From Bromus sterilis (taxonomy: Eukaryota > Streptophyta > Magnoliopsida > Poales > Poaceae), in contig OX465598.1 of NCBI GenBank assembly GCA_950022295.1, positions 116,977,001-117,041,000 of the forward strand: a DNA stretch of 64,000 nucleotides, written 5' to 3'. This document shows positions 11,331 through 23,664 of this stretch, one piece after another; within the stretch, counting starts at the first letter, position 1; every line of letters begins with the position of its first letter. The notes beneath the pieces were generated by a model, which worked only from the letters and a program-made list of their open reading frames with translations, did no database searches and had not been told where the DNA came from. The position numbers and the translations under genes were made by a program.

Positions 11331-12844
11331 ACTAAATATCTGTTTTATTTTATTTTAAAAGGAACGGGACCCAACTGTAAGTGACTGTGGGGGGTTATCT
11401 CTTAATCTAGTCATTAGGACTAATCTAATGGGGCTGGCCCACATGTCATAGGTCCAGGGTGGTTAGTTTCTTATCCTCTTTTTTTGCAGGGGCTTTTCCA
11501 CGGTGCGCACGCCGGCGGCTAGCCGAGCACGGCGGCGAGCTCACAAGACGGCCCCGGTGGCCATTTGGTGTGCCACCAGAGGGAACCGAACGCGGCGGGA
11601 ACCGCGATTCTATTGGCACGAAGAAGACGAGTGGGGGCGATCTAAAACGGCGGCGGCGAGCAACCGCGGTGGTGGACGGAGTGCGGCCCAACGGGAACAA
11701 GGACACAGGCGGCGAATCCTAGCGGGAAAGGGGGCAAAACACACGGCAGCTCACAGTGATCATAGTAGTGGGCGCGAGGAGGCTGGAGGTGGTCGGAGGA
11801 CGACGAATTCGTCGACGGGGACGCGACGGCCGGCGGAAGAACTTGGCCCGATTCGCGTGATGCCGAGGTCTTCGACTCGAGCTGGCGGCTGGGGGTGGCG
11901 TAGACGACAGTGCCGCAGCTTCTAGACACGGAGTTGGGCTTCGGGTGGCGGGTGACCGCGCGGGCGCCGGAGCCTTGGACGCGGGCGCGCTCGGCCGTTG
12001 ACGAGCAGAGCAGGAGGGAGGCAACGGTGGGGTGTTCTACCAAGGGGAGAGAGATCTACGAAGATTAGGGTTCCCGGGGCGCGAGGGGGCCCCTCTTATC
12101 ACCGGCAACGAGCGGCTTGATGCCCTCCACGGCGACGATGGTGACCGTGGCGCCATGGGATGGCCGCCACGCCCCTGTCGTGAACAGGAAGGGGAGGGGG
12201 AGAGGCAGGGGTGGGCTCATGGGCTTGGCCCAGTGAGGGAGAGGGGGAGATGGGTCAGGGGGCAGTAGGTTAGTTTTTCTTCTTTTCTGTTTTATTCTTT
12301 CTTTTTCCTTTTCTGTTAATTCACTTTTGCAATTGTTTTACTAACTTAGGCATTTTTGAAAAATATGGTTGGTGCCCCATAATTAATGTTGCACCTAAGG
12401 TCAGTGCCACAAATGGTTTGGGAATTTTAAAAGTCATTTAATGTTTTATTTAAATATTAAATTATTAATATGGGGTTTTTAGCTACTGTTTTGAATTATT
12501 TGAATTAATTTAGAGATTAATAAAATCCCCAAATTGGTGAGACATGCTCCACTGAATATTAGTGATTTAATAAAAGTGGAAGCACAATTTTTGGACAAGG
12601 TTTATTTTGCACCTTGGTTTTAATATTCCACCAAAGGCATTTTGAACATTGATTTGATTTCAAATAGAAATGGTTTGGGATAAGCCATTGATCCATGATG
12701 ATCAAGGCCCAAGGTTCACATTGCATTCAACAATAACAAAATGGGATTGAATTTGAGCTGAACCAAGTTGATCAAACAATTTTTTTGAACAATAGTGATC
12801 CACAGTAATGGTGATTAATGTTCACTGACAGTGAGAGTGTTACA
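11331..12844 (-). repeat. 3' LTR of element C (truncated fragment)
   Basis: Aligns along its length with 20701-22230, the first third of the intact LTR of C, with scattered substitutions and small indels. On the minus strand it begins TGTAACACTCTCAC at 12844, next to the polypurine tract. The truncation at 11331 is the insertion point of element N. GC-rich open frames at 11446-12268 recur with changes at 20846-21653 and are LTR sequence, not genes. Confidence 0.9.
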
Positions 12845-12847
12845 AAT

Positions 12848-12857
12848 CTCCCCCACT
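12848..12857 (-). other. Polypurine tract of element C
   Basis: On the minus strand AGTGGGGGAG stands four bases before the 3' LTR start. It primes plus-strand DNA synthesis in the family. A perfect inverted repeat, TCTCG-GGA-CGAGA on the minus strand (12866-12878), lies just upstream, as in elements B and N. Confidence 0.75.
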
Positions 12858-12880
12858 ACAAGAATTCTCGTCCCGAGAAT

Positions 12881-13947
12881 TTAAGTGGTAGAGGGGAAAA
12901 GATCGGGGTATTCATTGCGGAGGCGATCTTCGCGTTCCTAGGTGGCTTCATCTTCAGAATGATTCGACCACTGAACATTGAGGAACCTGGTCATCTTGTT
13001 GCGGGTCTTGCGTTCAGACTGATAAAGAATGCGGCTTGGATGTTCTTGAGAAGACAAGTCTTGCTGCAGTTCTATCAAATCATGATCCACCTCACGGATA
13101 GGATCCTTCAAGCAGCGTCGGAGTTGCGACACGTGGAAGACATCGTGGACTTGGGAGAGGTTCGGCGGCAATTCCAACCGGTATGCCACGGGTCCACTCC
13201 TGGACAGGATACGGAACGGGCCAATGTAGCGGGGAGCTACCTTTCCTTTGATCCCGAAGCGGTGAGTGCCTCGCATGGGAGTGGGAGGTAAGCATATTCG
13301 CCAGGCTGATAGACCATTTCTTTATGCTTGCGATCATAATTGCTCTTCTGACGAGACTGAGCGGCTTTCAGGTGTTCACGGATAACGCGAACTTGATCTT
13401 CAGCATGTTGGATAATGTCCTGACCAACGAGTGCACGTTCCCCAGTTTCTGACCAATTCAGAGGGGTTCGACACTTACGTCCGTAGAGAACTTCAAAGGG
13501 GGCCATCTTCAGAATAGCTTGATAGCTATTGTTATACGAGAATTCAGCAAACGGAAGAGATTCCTCCCATTTCTTACCGAATGAGATGACACAGGCCCGA
13601 AGCATATCTTCAAGTACTTGATTGACTAGTTCAACTTGGCCTTGCGACTGTGGAAGATAAGCGGTGCTGAAGCTTAGGTGAGTGCCCATAGCTTCTTGGA
13701 AACTATCCCAAAATCTTGAGGTGAAAAGGCTGCCTCGGTCGGAACTGATCTCCAACGGAATACCGTGGAGCGACACGATTCTGGAAACATACAAGTCTGC
13801 CAACTGACTAGCAGAGATCGTCTCCTTGACAGGCAAAAAATGAGAAACCTTAGAGAATCGGTCAATGACGACAAAGATCGCATCATGAACCTTCTGTGAT
13901 CGCGGAAAACCGGTGACGAAGTCCATTTCAATCTTGTCCCATTTCCA
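12881..13947 (-). pseudogene. pol: Integrase core and chromodomain of element C, broken
   Basis: From 13926 downwards the frame gives the integrase core: MDFVTGFPRSQ with the first aspartate, SSDRGSLFTS with the second, and GQVELVNQVLEDMLRA with the glutamate. The family's usual TERVNQ is changed to VELVNQ. A one-base frameshift near 13277-13300 moves the reading to another frame (from about 13290), which holds the GPF...YRLELP linker and a chromodomain with LNVQWSNHSEDEAT. There TGG has become TAG (12938-12940); the frame then runs on to the natural TAA at 12881-12883. Integrase inserts the DNA copy, and the chromodomain is thought to select heterochromatic targets. No intact enzyme can be made. 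Confidence 0.9.
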
Positions 13948-15957
13948 TTAAGGAATAGAAAGTGGTTGCAGAGTTCCAGCAGGTCTTTGATGTTCTGCTT
14001 TGACACGACGGCAAACTTCACACTCATCAACATAACGAGCAATGTCCTGCTTCATGTTAGACCACCAGTACCGCTGACGAATGTCTTGGTACATCTTGGT
14101 CCTACCGGGGTGAATTGACAGGGGAGTATCATGAGCTTCCTTCATGATGTGCGGGGCGTAGTTCAGGTTGGGCCTGTTTATGGGGACCACTAGATAACCC
14201 TTGAAGTACAACGTACCATCCTCGAAAATAGTGAAGGATGAGGGCTTTCCACTCTCGACATACCGCTTAATCTTCTGAATGTCAGAGTCATATCCATGGG
14301 CAAACTTCATGCGGTTGTATAAGTCTGGTTCGATAACCAGGGAACTCACATGGCCCTGAGGAACAATCTCGATGTTCAGTTTGTGGAGCTCTTCATATAG
14401 AAGTGGTTGTTGTAGTTGAACTTCAAGTTCACTACAATAGGCTTTGCGGCTTAAGGCATCGGCCATCACATTAGCTTTTCCAGGTGTGTAATGAATATCC
14501 ATGTTGAAATCGGCTATTGTCTCGAGCCATCTTTGCTGGCGGAGATTCAGGTCAGGCTGAGTAAATAGGTACTTCAGGCTTTGGTGGTCGGTGTAGATCT
14601 CGCAATGATTACCGATGAGGTAATGTCGCCACAGTTTCAACGCATAAATTACCGCTGCCAATTCTAGATCATGTGTTGGATACTTGTCTTCATGAGCACG
14701 CAACTGACGAGAGCCATAAGCAATCACTTTGCGCTCTTGCATTAGGACACAGCCTAATCCTTGACGAGACGCATCGCAATATATCACGAAGTCCTTCCGG
14801 GTATCAGGGGGAGCTAGCACCGGAGGAGAAGTGAGCTTGTCCTTGAGAGCTTGGAAACTTTCCTGACATTTGTCTGTCCACTCAAACTTGACACTTTTGT
14901 GAAGCAGATTGGTCAGAGGCTTGGAAATCTTGGAGAAGTTCTCGACGAAACGGCGGCAATAGCTGGCGAGTCCGAGGAAACTTCTGACTTGCTTGACAGT
15001 CTTGGGGGGAGTCCAATCCAGGATAGCCTGAATACGTTCGGGGTTTACGGCAATGCCCTCCTTGGAAATCGCATGACCAAGGTAGGTTACTTCAGGAAGC
15101 CAGAACTCACACTTAGAATACTTAGTCTAGAGTTTGTGTTCTCGAAGCTTTTCTAGTATAAGACGAAGATGTTCAACATGCTCTTCTTCATTCTTGGAGT
15201 ATATTAAGATATCATCCAGATAAACCACGACAAACTTGTCGAGGTATTCCATGAATATATAGTTCATCAATCGGGAAAAGGTGGCTGGGGCATTCGTCAA
15301 GGCAAAGGACATGAAGGTGTACTCGTAAGAACCATAGCGAGTAATGAAGGCGGTCTTCGGGATGTCCTCTTCACGGACCCGGATCTGATGATAACCCAAC
15401 CTCAAGTCGAGTTTCGAGAACACCGTGGATCCAGCAAGTTGATCATAAAGATCATTGATCCGAGGGAGTGGGTACTTGTTCTGGATGGTGGCTTGGTTGA
15501 TAGGTCTGTAATCTTGGACCAAATGGTTTTTACCATCACTTTTCTTGACAAAGAGCGAAGGCGCTCCCCAAGCTGAGGAACTTGGGCGAATGAAGCCTTT
15601 GCGAAGTGCTTCGTCGATCTCCTTCTTAAGTTCAAGGAGTTCATGTGGCGGCACCTTGTAAGGACGCTTAGTAATAGGGGTAGTACCGGGCTTCAAGTCG
15701 ATGACGAATTCAACTTCTCTGGTTGGGGGTATTCCCGGAAGTTCTTCTGGGAAGACGTCGAGGAATTCACAAACGACTGGAACTTTATCAATGCCTTCAA
15801 GAGGTGAGACGTTCAAAGCATTCATCGCATAGATCTGCGCTTCAGCGTTTGGGGTTATTCGGGCGGTGTGGTTAACAATCGCGCCGGAGGGGTGGAAAAT
15901 TTGGACAGACTTGGTGCCACAATACAGTGCGACATCGTGAACTTTCAGCCAATCCAT
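13948..15957 (-). pseudogene. pol: Reverse transcriptase, RNase H and integrase zinc domain of element C, broken
   Basis: One frame is shared by the whole segment, with stop codons only at 15127-15129 (TAG) and at 13948-13950 (TAA). Reverse transcriptase runs from about residue 90; the active site YLDD is encoded at 15211-15222. The usual MSFGLTNAP motif reads MSFALTNAP, a change at a conserved glycine. RNase H follows (IYCDASRQGLG, YTDHQSLKYL, ADALSRKA). The HHCC zinc domain of integrase comes last (HPGRTKMYQDIRQ ... CEVCRRVKAEHQ). These enzymes copy element RNA into DNA inside virus-like particles. The sequence between the stops is well conserved, so decay seems recent compared with the element's spread. 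Confidence 0.92.
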
Positions 15958-17323
15958 TCCGAGAATGAGGTCTCTGGTGGAAGATTCAGAAGGATGGGGG
16001 AAGCAAGGAAAATAATCCCTTCGATTTCAACGGTGGTATTAGGCACTAACTTGGAGGTTTGGCACTGGCCTATCGGGGTGCGGACAACCATCGGCGGGTG
16101 CATCTTTTCAAGCGTGAAGTTATGTGAAAATGAAAATTCTTCCGACATGAATGAATGTGATGCTCCTGTATCAAATAAAACAGTAGCATGTACTGAATTT
16201 ACGAGAAGAGTACCCATCACGGTAGCTGGTTGTTCCTGAGCTTCCACAACATCGATGTTGTAAGCATGTCCACGAGCATGAGCAGCAGACCTAGTATTAT
16301 AGTTGGGGGTCCTGTTGTTGCCACGACCATTTCTGCGGCCAGCAGGGTGAACTACCAGTTGATTCTGAGCCTGGGGACAGTCTCTGGCAATGTGACCGGG
16401 GGGACGACACTTGAAGCACATTCCATCCTCAGGACGGAGGGGAGCAGCATTGGGTGGTGGGGGCAGAGATCTTGGCCTCGGTGGTGGCGGAGGCATAAGG
16501 GGTGCAGCATACGAAGGCTTGGGAGCAGGGACAGGTGCCTGGGTCACAATGTGAGGGAGAAAAATGCGACGCTTCTGCGTTGCGCCCGAAGATTAGCCAA
16601 CGTCATGATAGCGCTTTAGCAAGTCCTTATGCTCCATTTGGGCAGTCTCGATGGTGATAGCCTTGTTCACCATGGTGGCGAAGTTGGCGAAATCATGAAC
16701 GGCAAGAGTGAGCCTAAGGTCTGCATTGAGTCCACGGCGAAACTTCTGCTGTCTGCGAGCATCAGTGGTGATCTCTTCTTCCGCATAGCGAGAGAGATTG
16801 AGGAACTCACGCTGATAGGCTTCAACAGTAATGTTGCCCTGAGTGAGGTTGCGGAATTCTTCCCCCTTGCGATCCATAATCCCCTAAGGAATGTAGCGGG
16901 CACGAAAGACAGACTGAAATTCATCCCAGGTGATGACTTCTCCAACTGGCAGTGAACGCATGTGGGTGCTCCACCACTGAGCAGCGGTGCCTTTCGGGTG
17001 ATAAGACGCAAAGTTCACATAGTCGGCTGGATCGACATTAGCAGACTCCAGCTCGTGAGTGATGTCGCGAAGCCAGTCATCAGCATCCAATGGCTGAACA
17101 GAGTTGCGGAACATAGTGGGGTTGAGGCGGGTGAAGTCGTGCAGAGTCACGGTGGCATGCTGATGGTGGTGCCCATTCTGATTCGGCTGGGGGAACTGAG
17201 CCATGAAATTCTGCATGAACTGACGGTTCAGCTCGAACCGCTGCATCATCGCGGCCATGTAATCCGGCGGCGGAGGTGGGTCGTTGCACCACGACCACAA
17301 CCATGACCACCACGACCATCCAT
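15945..17323 (-). pseudogene. gag: gag and protease of element C, broken
   Basis: The likely ATG is at 17323; the first dozen codons (Gly/Arg-rich) are out of frame with the rest, so a frameshift lies near 17300. The main frame holds a proline-rich NDPPPPPDYMAAMMQRF, the gag core (DADDWLRDITHELE, AAQWWSTHM, WDEFQSVFRARYIP), then TAG at 16884-16886 and TAA at 16593-16595. The same frame continues with a zinc knuckle, CFKCRPPGHIARDC, and an aspartic protease with LFDTGASHSF. A further frameshift near 15955-15985 separates it from reverse transcriptase. Gag forms the particle; protease cuts the polyprotein. Confidence 0.9.
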
Positions 17324-17974
17324 CCTACTAGAATGTAACAGGGGTATTTCAGCGATGAAAATTTAACGAGATACCAGAAACAAACAGGAGGTAATGCGAC
17401 AACGAAGAGGGGGCGCGGATATATAGGAGTAGTCATATAAGACATACACATCCACACACGGAATCAATCGAAAATCGGGCAGCGTAACGTCGTAAAAATT
17501 AAGGAAAAAGGACACACTAGGCGGCGCGCAGACCGCGGTAAGGATTACACGACGCGGCATAGATTCCACTATGTCAATCACGCCGCAAGAAAACTGTTGG
17601 CCACAGGAGTTAATGCCAGAGAACGCGCGGCCTGCCCAGAAAGAGAATGGGATCCGCGTTCCGGGACCTGGGGTAGAACTCCTGCGACACGACTCAATCA
17701 ATGTGGAAGCACCAAAAACGCCGGGTGGAATCTAGAGAACGTGATACTAATGTCAGAGTTAGTAAAACTTACCAGCAAGGATAAGAGAGCAGAGTCCCAA
17801 AGCATAGGTAAGGAGAAAAGGATCCTAATACCATAGATATCACACGTAGTGACATCGATGTGGGCCCGTAAGCCAAATATTAAGTCAGCAAAATAGTTTT
17901 TCAAAGACTAGACTCAACTTCGACCAATTAGTGGTGGGGTGGCTTCCTACAGTCAGTCGGCTCTGATACCAACT
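17324..17974 (-). other. Leader of element C with tRNA-iMet primer site
   Basis: The minus-strand sequence TGGTATCAGAGCC (plus 17959-17971) is a perfect initiator tRNA-Met primer site, three bases after the LTR end. About 640 bases of untranslated leader follow up to the gag start. I see no coding or regulatory motif in it. Confidence 0.85.
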
Positions 17975-20900
17975 TGTGACGCCCCCAAAATCAATCCGTG
18001 TACAATAATCATACACGCAGGGTACACGGTTGAGATTAGGGTGCCACGGTGAGAATATCACAACACACACTAAACACAAAAGGATAAACCAATAAGTTAC
18101 AAAACCAGGGATCACGACGATACAAATACATAAGTTATACAATCATAATATCTGAGTACAGACATAGTTAGTCTAGTTTTGCCTTAAGAAGGCTAGCACA
18201 AATAGCATCAGAGATACAGATCGAAAAGGCGAGGCCTCCTGCCTGGGATCCACCGAACTACTCCTGGTCAACGGGGAACTCGACGTCGTAGTAGTCGCCT
18301 CCGGGGTACTCCTGCTCATGGGCTCCAACGTCGACTGCAGCGGCCGATCAGGCAAAACAAAAAAAGGGAAATAAAGCAAAGGTGAGTATCTAGCATACCC
18401 GCGAGTCTTACGTCCGCTACTAAGCATTTATGCATGTATCAAATGGAAAGGGGAGGCTATGTATAGTGGATTGCAAGATAGAAATCAGAATAAGGGTAAG
18501 AAGCTAGGCCTATCGAAGACTAGCATCTTCCGACGAGTCTTGCAGCATGAGAAGAGAATATCCAAAAGTTCAATAGCATGAATTTAATAACAATGCAACA
18601 CAAGTTGCTGCAGCATTGTATAATAGTAAGTTGTATTATATAACAATTACATATGCCTCCCAGAATCCCTCCTCGACTTCCCTGCGAGGAAGAAAACCCA
18701 GAACCAATCAGTTTAATAGTAGTAGTTTGTAGTAGTAGAGTCTGGCGTCAGCATAAAGTGTCCTGTTACCGTGGACACGGCTATCCGAATAGATTATCAT
18801 CCCTGCAGGGGTTGCACTACTGTTACCCTACACGCTCGGATCTCCAGGGTGGCGTACACCTTGTCAGGGAATGCCCCACCGAGGCTATCCGATACGCTGA
18901 AGTCCATCCTTCGAGCTCAACAGAGAGCCATCCGCCGGTCTAAATCCTAAGTACAAAGGAACTTTGGACCCCTGTCCTTTGTACTCCTGCACGGTACGTG
19001 GCTGGCCGGTGAAGCAGACCCACTTCCCACTACTAGAGTAAGCGGTCCAAGCCCGGCAATCATCCCGAGGTAAAGCTGATGTCTGAAGAGCCCTCGAACG
19101 AGGCCACAACACAGAGGGCCCACACCGTAATCCCACGTGGAGGTAGTGCGTAAAGGGCACGACGACCCACTCAAGTCATCCACCTGACCCATTAAGCATT
19201 TTAATAATTATCTGTCGGAACAACCATTATCGTTGTCCTTATTTAGGTGAGCCGCGGACAACGACAGCAGCCAGGTCCACCCCCATTACCAGAGCCATTG
19301 GTCGCCTGCCCTGTCGTCCCACCAACTCATGCGGCTACCAACAAGGTGAACTGTCTCCTTACCTTGTCTCATGTTTGCTCTTGGAAGAGCTCGACTTTCG
19401 TACAACAGGATATCTGTCGGCCACGAACAGTACCAGGGCCGTCGCACAACGGTGGAATACACCAGGCCTGTCGTTCCGCTAAGATACCCTGCGTGGGCAC
19501 CGTTGGGTCACCCGACTCCTTACCTTTAAGTACACTCGTGGATCAGTACCCTAGGCCGGCTATACAAAGTCAGCCTCGAGTGGAGTACAAGGATTAATCC
19601 TTGATAGCTGACACTTGAGGTGGCTCGGCAAAACCGGGGTAGGGGCCTGTATTGGTGTCTGCTCTGAACCGTACCTGTAGCAGTTTATAATGTATCGTTT
19701 CCACGATCACTCTAAGAGTGATCACGGCCCGCTATCTAATCCTATTGACTATCAAGGCGCAGGGCTAACTGCTAATTATAAGACATATATATAGGGCAGG
19801 ATAGGATAGCGAAAAAGTAATCAAGGGGCGACAATGATAAGCTATGCAGTTGAATAGGATTGTAACATAGCAATAGCAGCAATGCCTAGTGCAAGAAAGG
19901 TACGGAAAGATAGGCGATATCTGGGGAAGAGAATGGCTCTGCTTGCCTGGAAGCTCGACGGTAGGGGTAGGGTCGTCGACGTAGTAGTCGTACTCAGCGG
20001 CGGTGTAGTCGGTGGCAGCAGCAGAATCTACCGGAGAATAAAGGGGGGGGGGAGAAACAGTAAATATAAAGCAAACATATGCAAACATATGAATGACATG
20101 GAAAATGCATCGAGGTCGGTATTCTAACGCGGTCTGATGTATCAGGCTCGGAGCGGTAATTCATCCTGGGACATGCCAGAGGTGTCGTGGACATCCGACA
20201 CACGTGTGAGTGGTGTATCCGGGTTAGTTGATCTATTCTGAACAACTTTCGTGTTCGAAATAAATTCATCCGGGTACTTTTAACACTACCGGACAAATCA
20301 TCGGACAGACGGTTCGGAGGGGCAATGTTGATGTTCGTTGTGTTAGAGGGGGGGTGGTAGACCAACGGATAGCGTATCCGTTTTCGTTTTATTTTTCTGA
20401 TCAATTTTCATGTATAAAGTTTTTGAATCTGGCTTACGGTTTAAAAGATATTCAATTTTAAAGTTTTAAATCAATTTAAATCATTTTCTAGATTTTCTTT
20501 TAATATTTAATTCAAACATTATCCACAGAGGGGTTGACTGGTCAAACCTGACTAGTGGGACCCACTGGTCAGCCTCACAGTGATAATAAAAATATTTAAT
20601 CAATTCAAATAGGGCCAGGGCCCACATGTCATACACTGATATTATTATAAATTCATTTTTTTAATACTTACAAGTGGGACCCAGTTATCATACACACGTA
20701 ACTAAATATCTGTTTTATCTTATTTTAAAAGGCATGGGACCTAACTGTAAGTGACTGTGTGGGGGGGGGGGGGGGGGGTTATCTCTTAATCTGGTCATTA
20801 GGACTAATCTAATGGGGCTGGCCCACATGTCATAGGTCCAGGGGGTTAATTTCTTATCCTCTTTTTTTTTGCAGGGGCTTGTCCACGGTGCGCACGCCAA

Positions 20901-22230
20901 CGGCTAGCCGAGCACGGCGGCGAGCTCACAAGACTGCCCCGGTGGCCATTTTGTGCGCCACCAGAGGAAACCGAACGCGGCGGGAACCGCGATTCTACTG
21001 GCATGAAGAAGACGAGTGGGGGCGATCTAAAACGGCGGCGGGGAGCAACTGCGGCGGTGGACGGAGTGCGGCCCGACGGGAACAAGGACACAGGCGGCGA
21101 ATCCTAGCGGGAAAGGGGGAAAACACGCGGCAGCTCACAGTGATCGCAGTAGTGGGCGCAAGGAGGCCGGAGGTGCTCGGAGGACGGCGAATTCGTCGAC
21201 GGGGACGCGACGGCCGGCGGAAGAACTTGGCCCGATTCACGTGATGCCGAGGTCTTTGACTCGAGCTGGTGGCTGGGGGTGGCGTAGACGACAGTGGCGC
21301 AACTTCTAGACACGGAGTTGGGCTTCGGGGTGGCCGGTGGCCGCGCGGGCGCCGGAGCCTTGGACGCGGGCGCGCTCGGACGTTGACGAGCAGAGCGGGA
21401 GGGAGGCAACGGTGGGGTGTTCTGCGAGGGGAAGAGAGATCTACGAAGATTAGGGTTCCCGGGGCGCGTGGGGGGGCCTCTTATCGCCGGCGACGAGCGG
21501 CTTGATGCCCTCCACGGCGACGATGGTGACCGTGGCGCCATGGGATGGCCGCCACGCCCCTGTCATGAACAGGAAGGGGAGGGGGAGAGGCCGGGGTGGG
21601 CTCATGGGCTTGGCCCAGTGAGGGAGAGGGGGAGATGGGCCAGGGGGCAGTAGGTTAGGTTTTCTTCTTTTCTGTTTTATTCTTTCTTTTTCCTTTTCGG
21701 TTAATTCACTTTTGCAATTGTTTTACTAACTTAGGCATTTTTTAAAAATATGGTTGCTGCCCCATAATTAATGTCACACCTAAGATCAGTGCCACAAAAG
21801 GTTTGGGCAATTTTAAAAGTCATTTAATATTTTATTTAAATATTCAATTATTAATATGGGGTTTTTAGCTACTTTTTTGAATTATTTGAATTAATTTAGA
21901 GATTAATAAAATCCCCAAATTGGTGTGACATGCTCCACTGAATATTAGTGATTTAATAAAAGTGGAAGCACAATTTTTGGACAAGGTTTATTTTGCACCT
22001 TGGTTTTAATATTCCACCAAAGGCATTTTGAACATTGATTTGATTTCAAATAGAAATGGTTTGGGCTAAGCCATTGATCCATGATGATCAAGGCCCAAGG
22101 TTCACATTGCATTCAACAATAACAAAAGGGGATTGAATTTGAGCTGAACCAAGTTGATCAAACAAAAATTTTGAACAGTAGTGTTCAACAGTAATGGTGA
22201 TTACTGTTCACTGACAGTGAGAGTGTTACA
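17975..22230 (-). repeat. 5' LTR of element C (4256 bp, intact)
   Basis: On the minus strand it runs from TGTAACACTCTC (22230) to GGGGGCGTCACA (17975), next to the primer site. The GC-rich block lies at 20880-21650 and a run of 18 G at 20761-20778, where the 3' copy has only six. The palindromic module shared with A and B is at 18761-18782. Open frames such as 19247-19597, 20846-21091 and 21104-21541 are chance frames. Confidence 0.92.
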
Positions 22231-23664
22231 CTTGGTTTGGTATCCTTTTTATGCATAAGATACTTAATGGCAGCATGGTCAGTATGAATAATAACCTTAG
22301 AATCAAGAATATACTGCCTAAACTTATCACAAGCAAACACCACTGCCAAGAATTCCTTCTCGGTAGTAGCATAATTCTTTTGAGCACTATCAAGGGTTTT
22401 GCTAGCATAGTGCATACCATTCAACTTCTTATCAACCCTTTGCCCTAAAACAGCTCCAACAGCAAAATCACTAGCATCACACATAATTTCAAAGGGAAAA
22501 TTCCAGTCAGGTGGTTGTACTATAGGAGCGGTTGTCAAGCTTTCTTAAGAACTTTGAAGGCTTCCTTACAATCTTCATCAAATACAAAAGGAACGTCCTT
22601 CTGGAGAAGATTGGTGAGGGGTCTCGAGGTCTTAGAAAAGTCCTTGATAAATCTTCTATAGAAACCAGCATGACCGAGAAAACTATGAATATCTTTGATG
22701 TCCCTTGGATAGGGCATCCTTTCAATAGCTTCAATCTTTTCCATGTCCACTTCAATTCCCCTTTCGGAAATCTTGTGACCAACATACCTTCGTTAACCAT
22801 GAAATGGCACTTCTCCCAATTAAGCACCAAATTTGTTTCTTCACTTCTCTGCAAAACTTTATAAAGATTGTGGAGACAGTGGTCAAAGGAGGTTCCATAG
22901 ACGGAAAAATCGTCCATGAAGACCTCCACAATCTCCTCACAGAAACCATGAAATATAGCAGACATACACCTCTGAAAAGTAGAAGGTGCATTACACAAAC
23001 CAAAAGGCATACGCCTATAAGCATAAGTACCGTAAGGACACGTGAAAGTGGTCTTCTCCTGATCCGCGGTGTTAACATGAATCTGAGAGAAGCCAGAATA
23101 CCCATCAATATAGCAAAAGTGGGTGTTTTTAGATAGCCGCTCAAGCATCTGATCAATAAAGGGCAGAGGATAGTGGTCCTTCCGAGTGGACTTGTTCAAC
23201 TTCCTGAAATCAATACACATTCTATATCCAATAATAGTCCGCTGAGGTATTAGTTCATTTTTATCATTAGGAACCACAGTCATACCTCCTTTCTTAGGAA
23301 CACAATGCACTGGACTTACCCACTTACTATCAGCTATAGGATAGATGATACCTGCGGCTAGAAGTTTGAGAACCTCCGTCCTAACCACGTCCTTCATCTT
23401 TGGGTTCAACCGTCGTTGATGATCAACAACCGGTTTAGCATCAGGCTCGAGATTGATAGTATGTTGGCAAATGGATGGAGTGATACCCTTGAGATCATCA
23501 AGAGTATAGCCAATAGAACCTCGGTGTCTGCGGAGTGTCTCCAATAATCGCTCTTCTTCATACCCTGAAAGGTTAGAATTGATAATAACATGATATACTT
23601 TCTTTTCATCTAAATAAGCGTACTTGAGCGTATCGGGAAGTGGTTTTAGATCGAACACAGGGTC
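22231..23664 (-). pseudogene. pol: Reverse transcriptase and partial RNase H of element D, broken
   Basis: Reverse transcriptase starts near 23400 (VHCVPKKGGMTVVPND, YRMCIDFRKLNK, RMPFGLCNAPSTFQ) with the active site VFMDDFSVYG. Near 22790 the frame shifts by one; the C-terminal part (MPYPRDIKDIHSFLGHAGFY) is in the frame of 22535-22750. A one-base loss near 22536 then moves the RNase H part (FEIMCDASDFAVGAVL, HTDHAAIKYLMHKKD) to a third frame. The RNase H is cut at 22231 by element C. An in-frame TAA (23665-23667) parts this segment from protease. At least three lesions make it inactive. Confidence 0.92.

Larger units (their letters stand above)
11331..22230 (-). mobile_element. Chromodomain gypsy element C (nearly complete, decayed)
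   Basis: On the minus strand the order is 5' LTR, tRNA-iMet primer site, gag, protease, reverse transcriptase, RNase H, integrase, chromodomain, polypurine tract and 3' LTR. This is the domain order of Ty3/gypsy chromoviruses (Del/Tekay-like by overall look). The left LTR is cut at 11331 by element N, and its missing 2.7 kb must lie left of the window. The right LTR ends at 22230 inside the RNase H region of element D, so C inserted into D; CTTGG (22231-22235) is the expected target duplication. Five nonsense codons and at least three frameshifts make it non-functional. Confidence 0.9.

Noticed and set aside
11446..12268. Frames that recur at 20846-21653
   Set aside because: Recurrence is due to the two LTRs of element C; frames differ by stops and shifts between copies.
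17597..19597. Frames of 79-116 codons near the end of the C LTR
   Set aside because: They lie in the untranslated leader and LTR; no motif, and shadows on the opposite strand.
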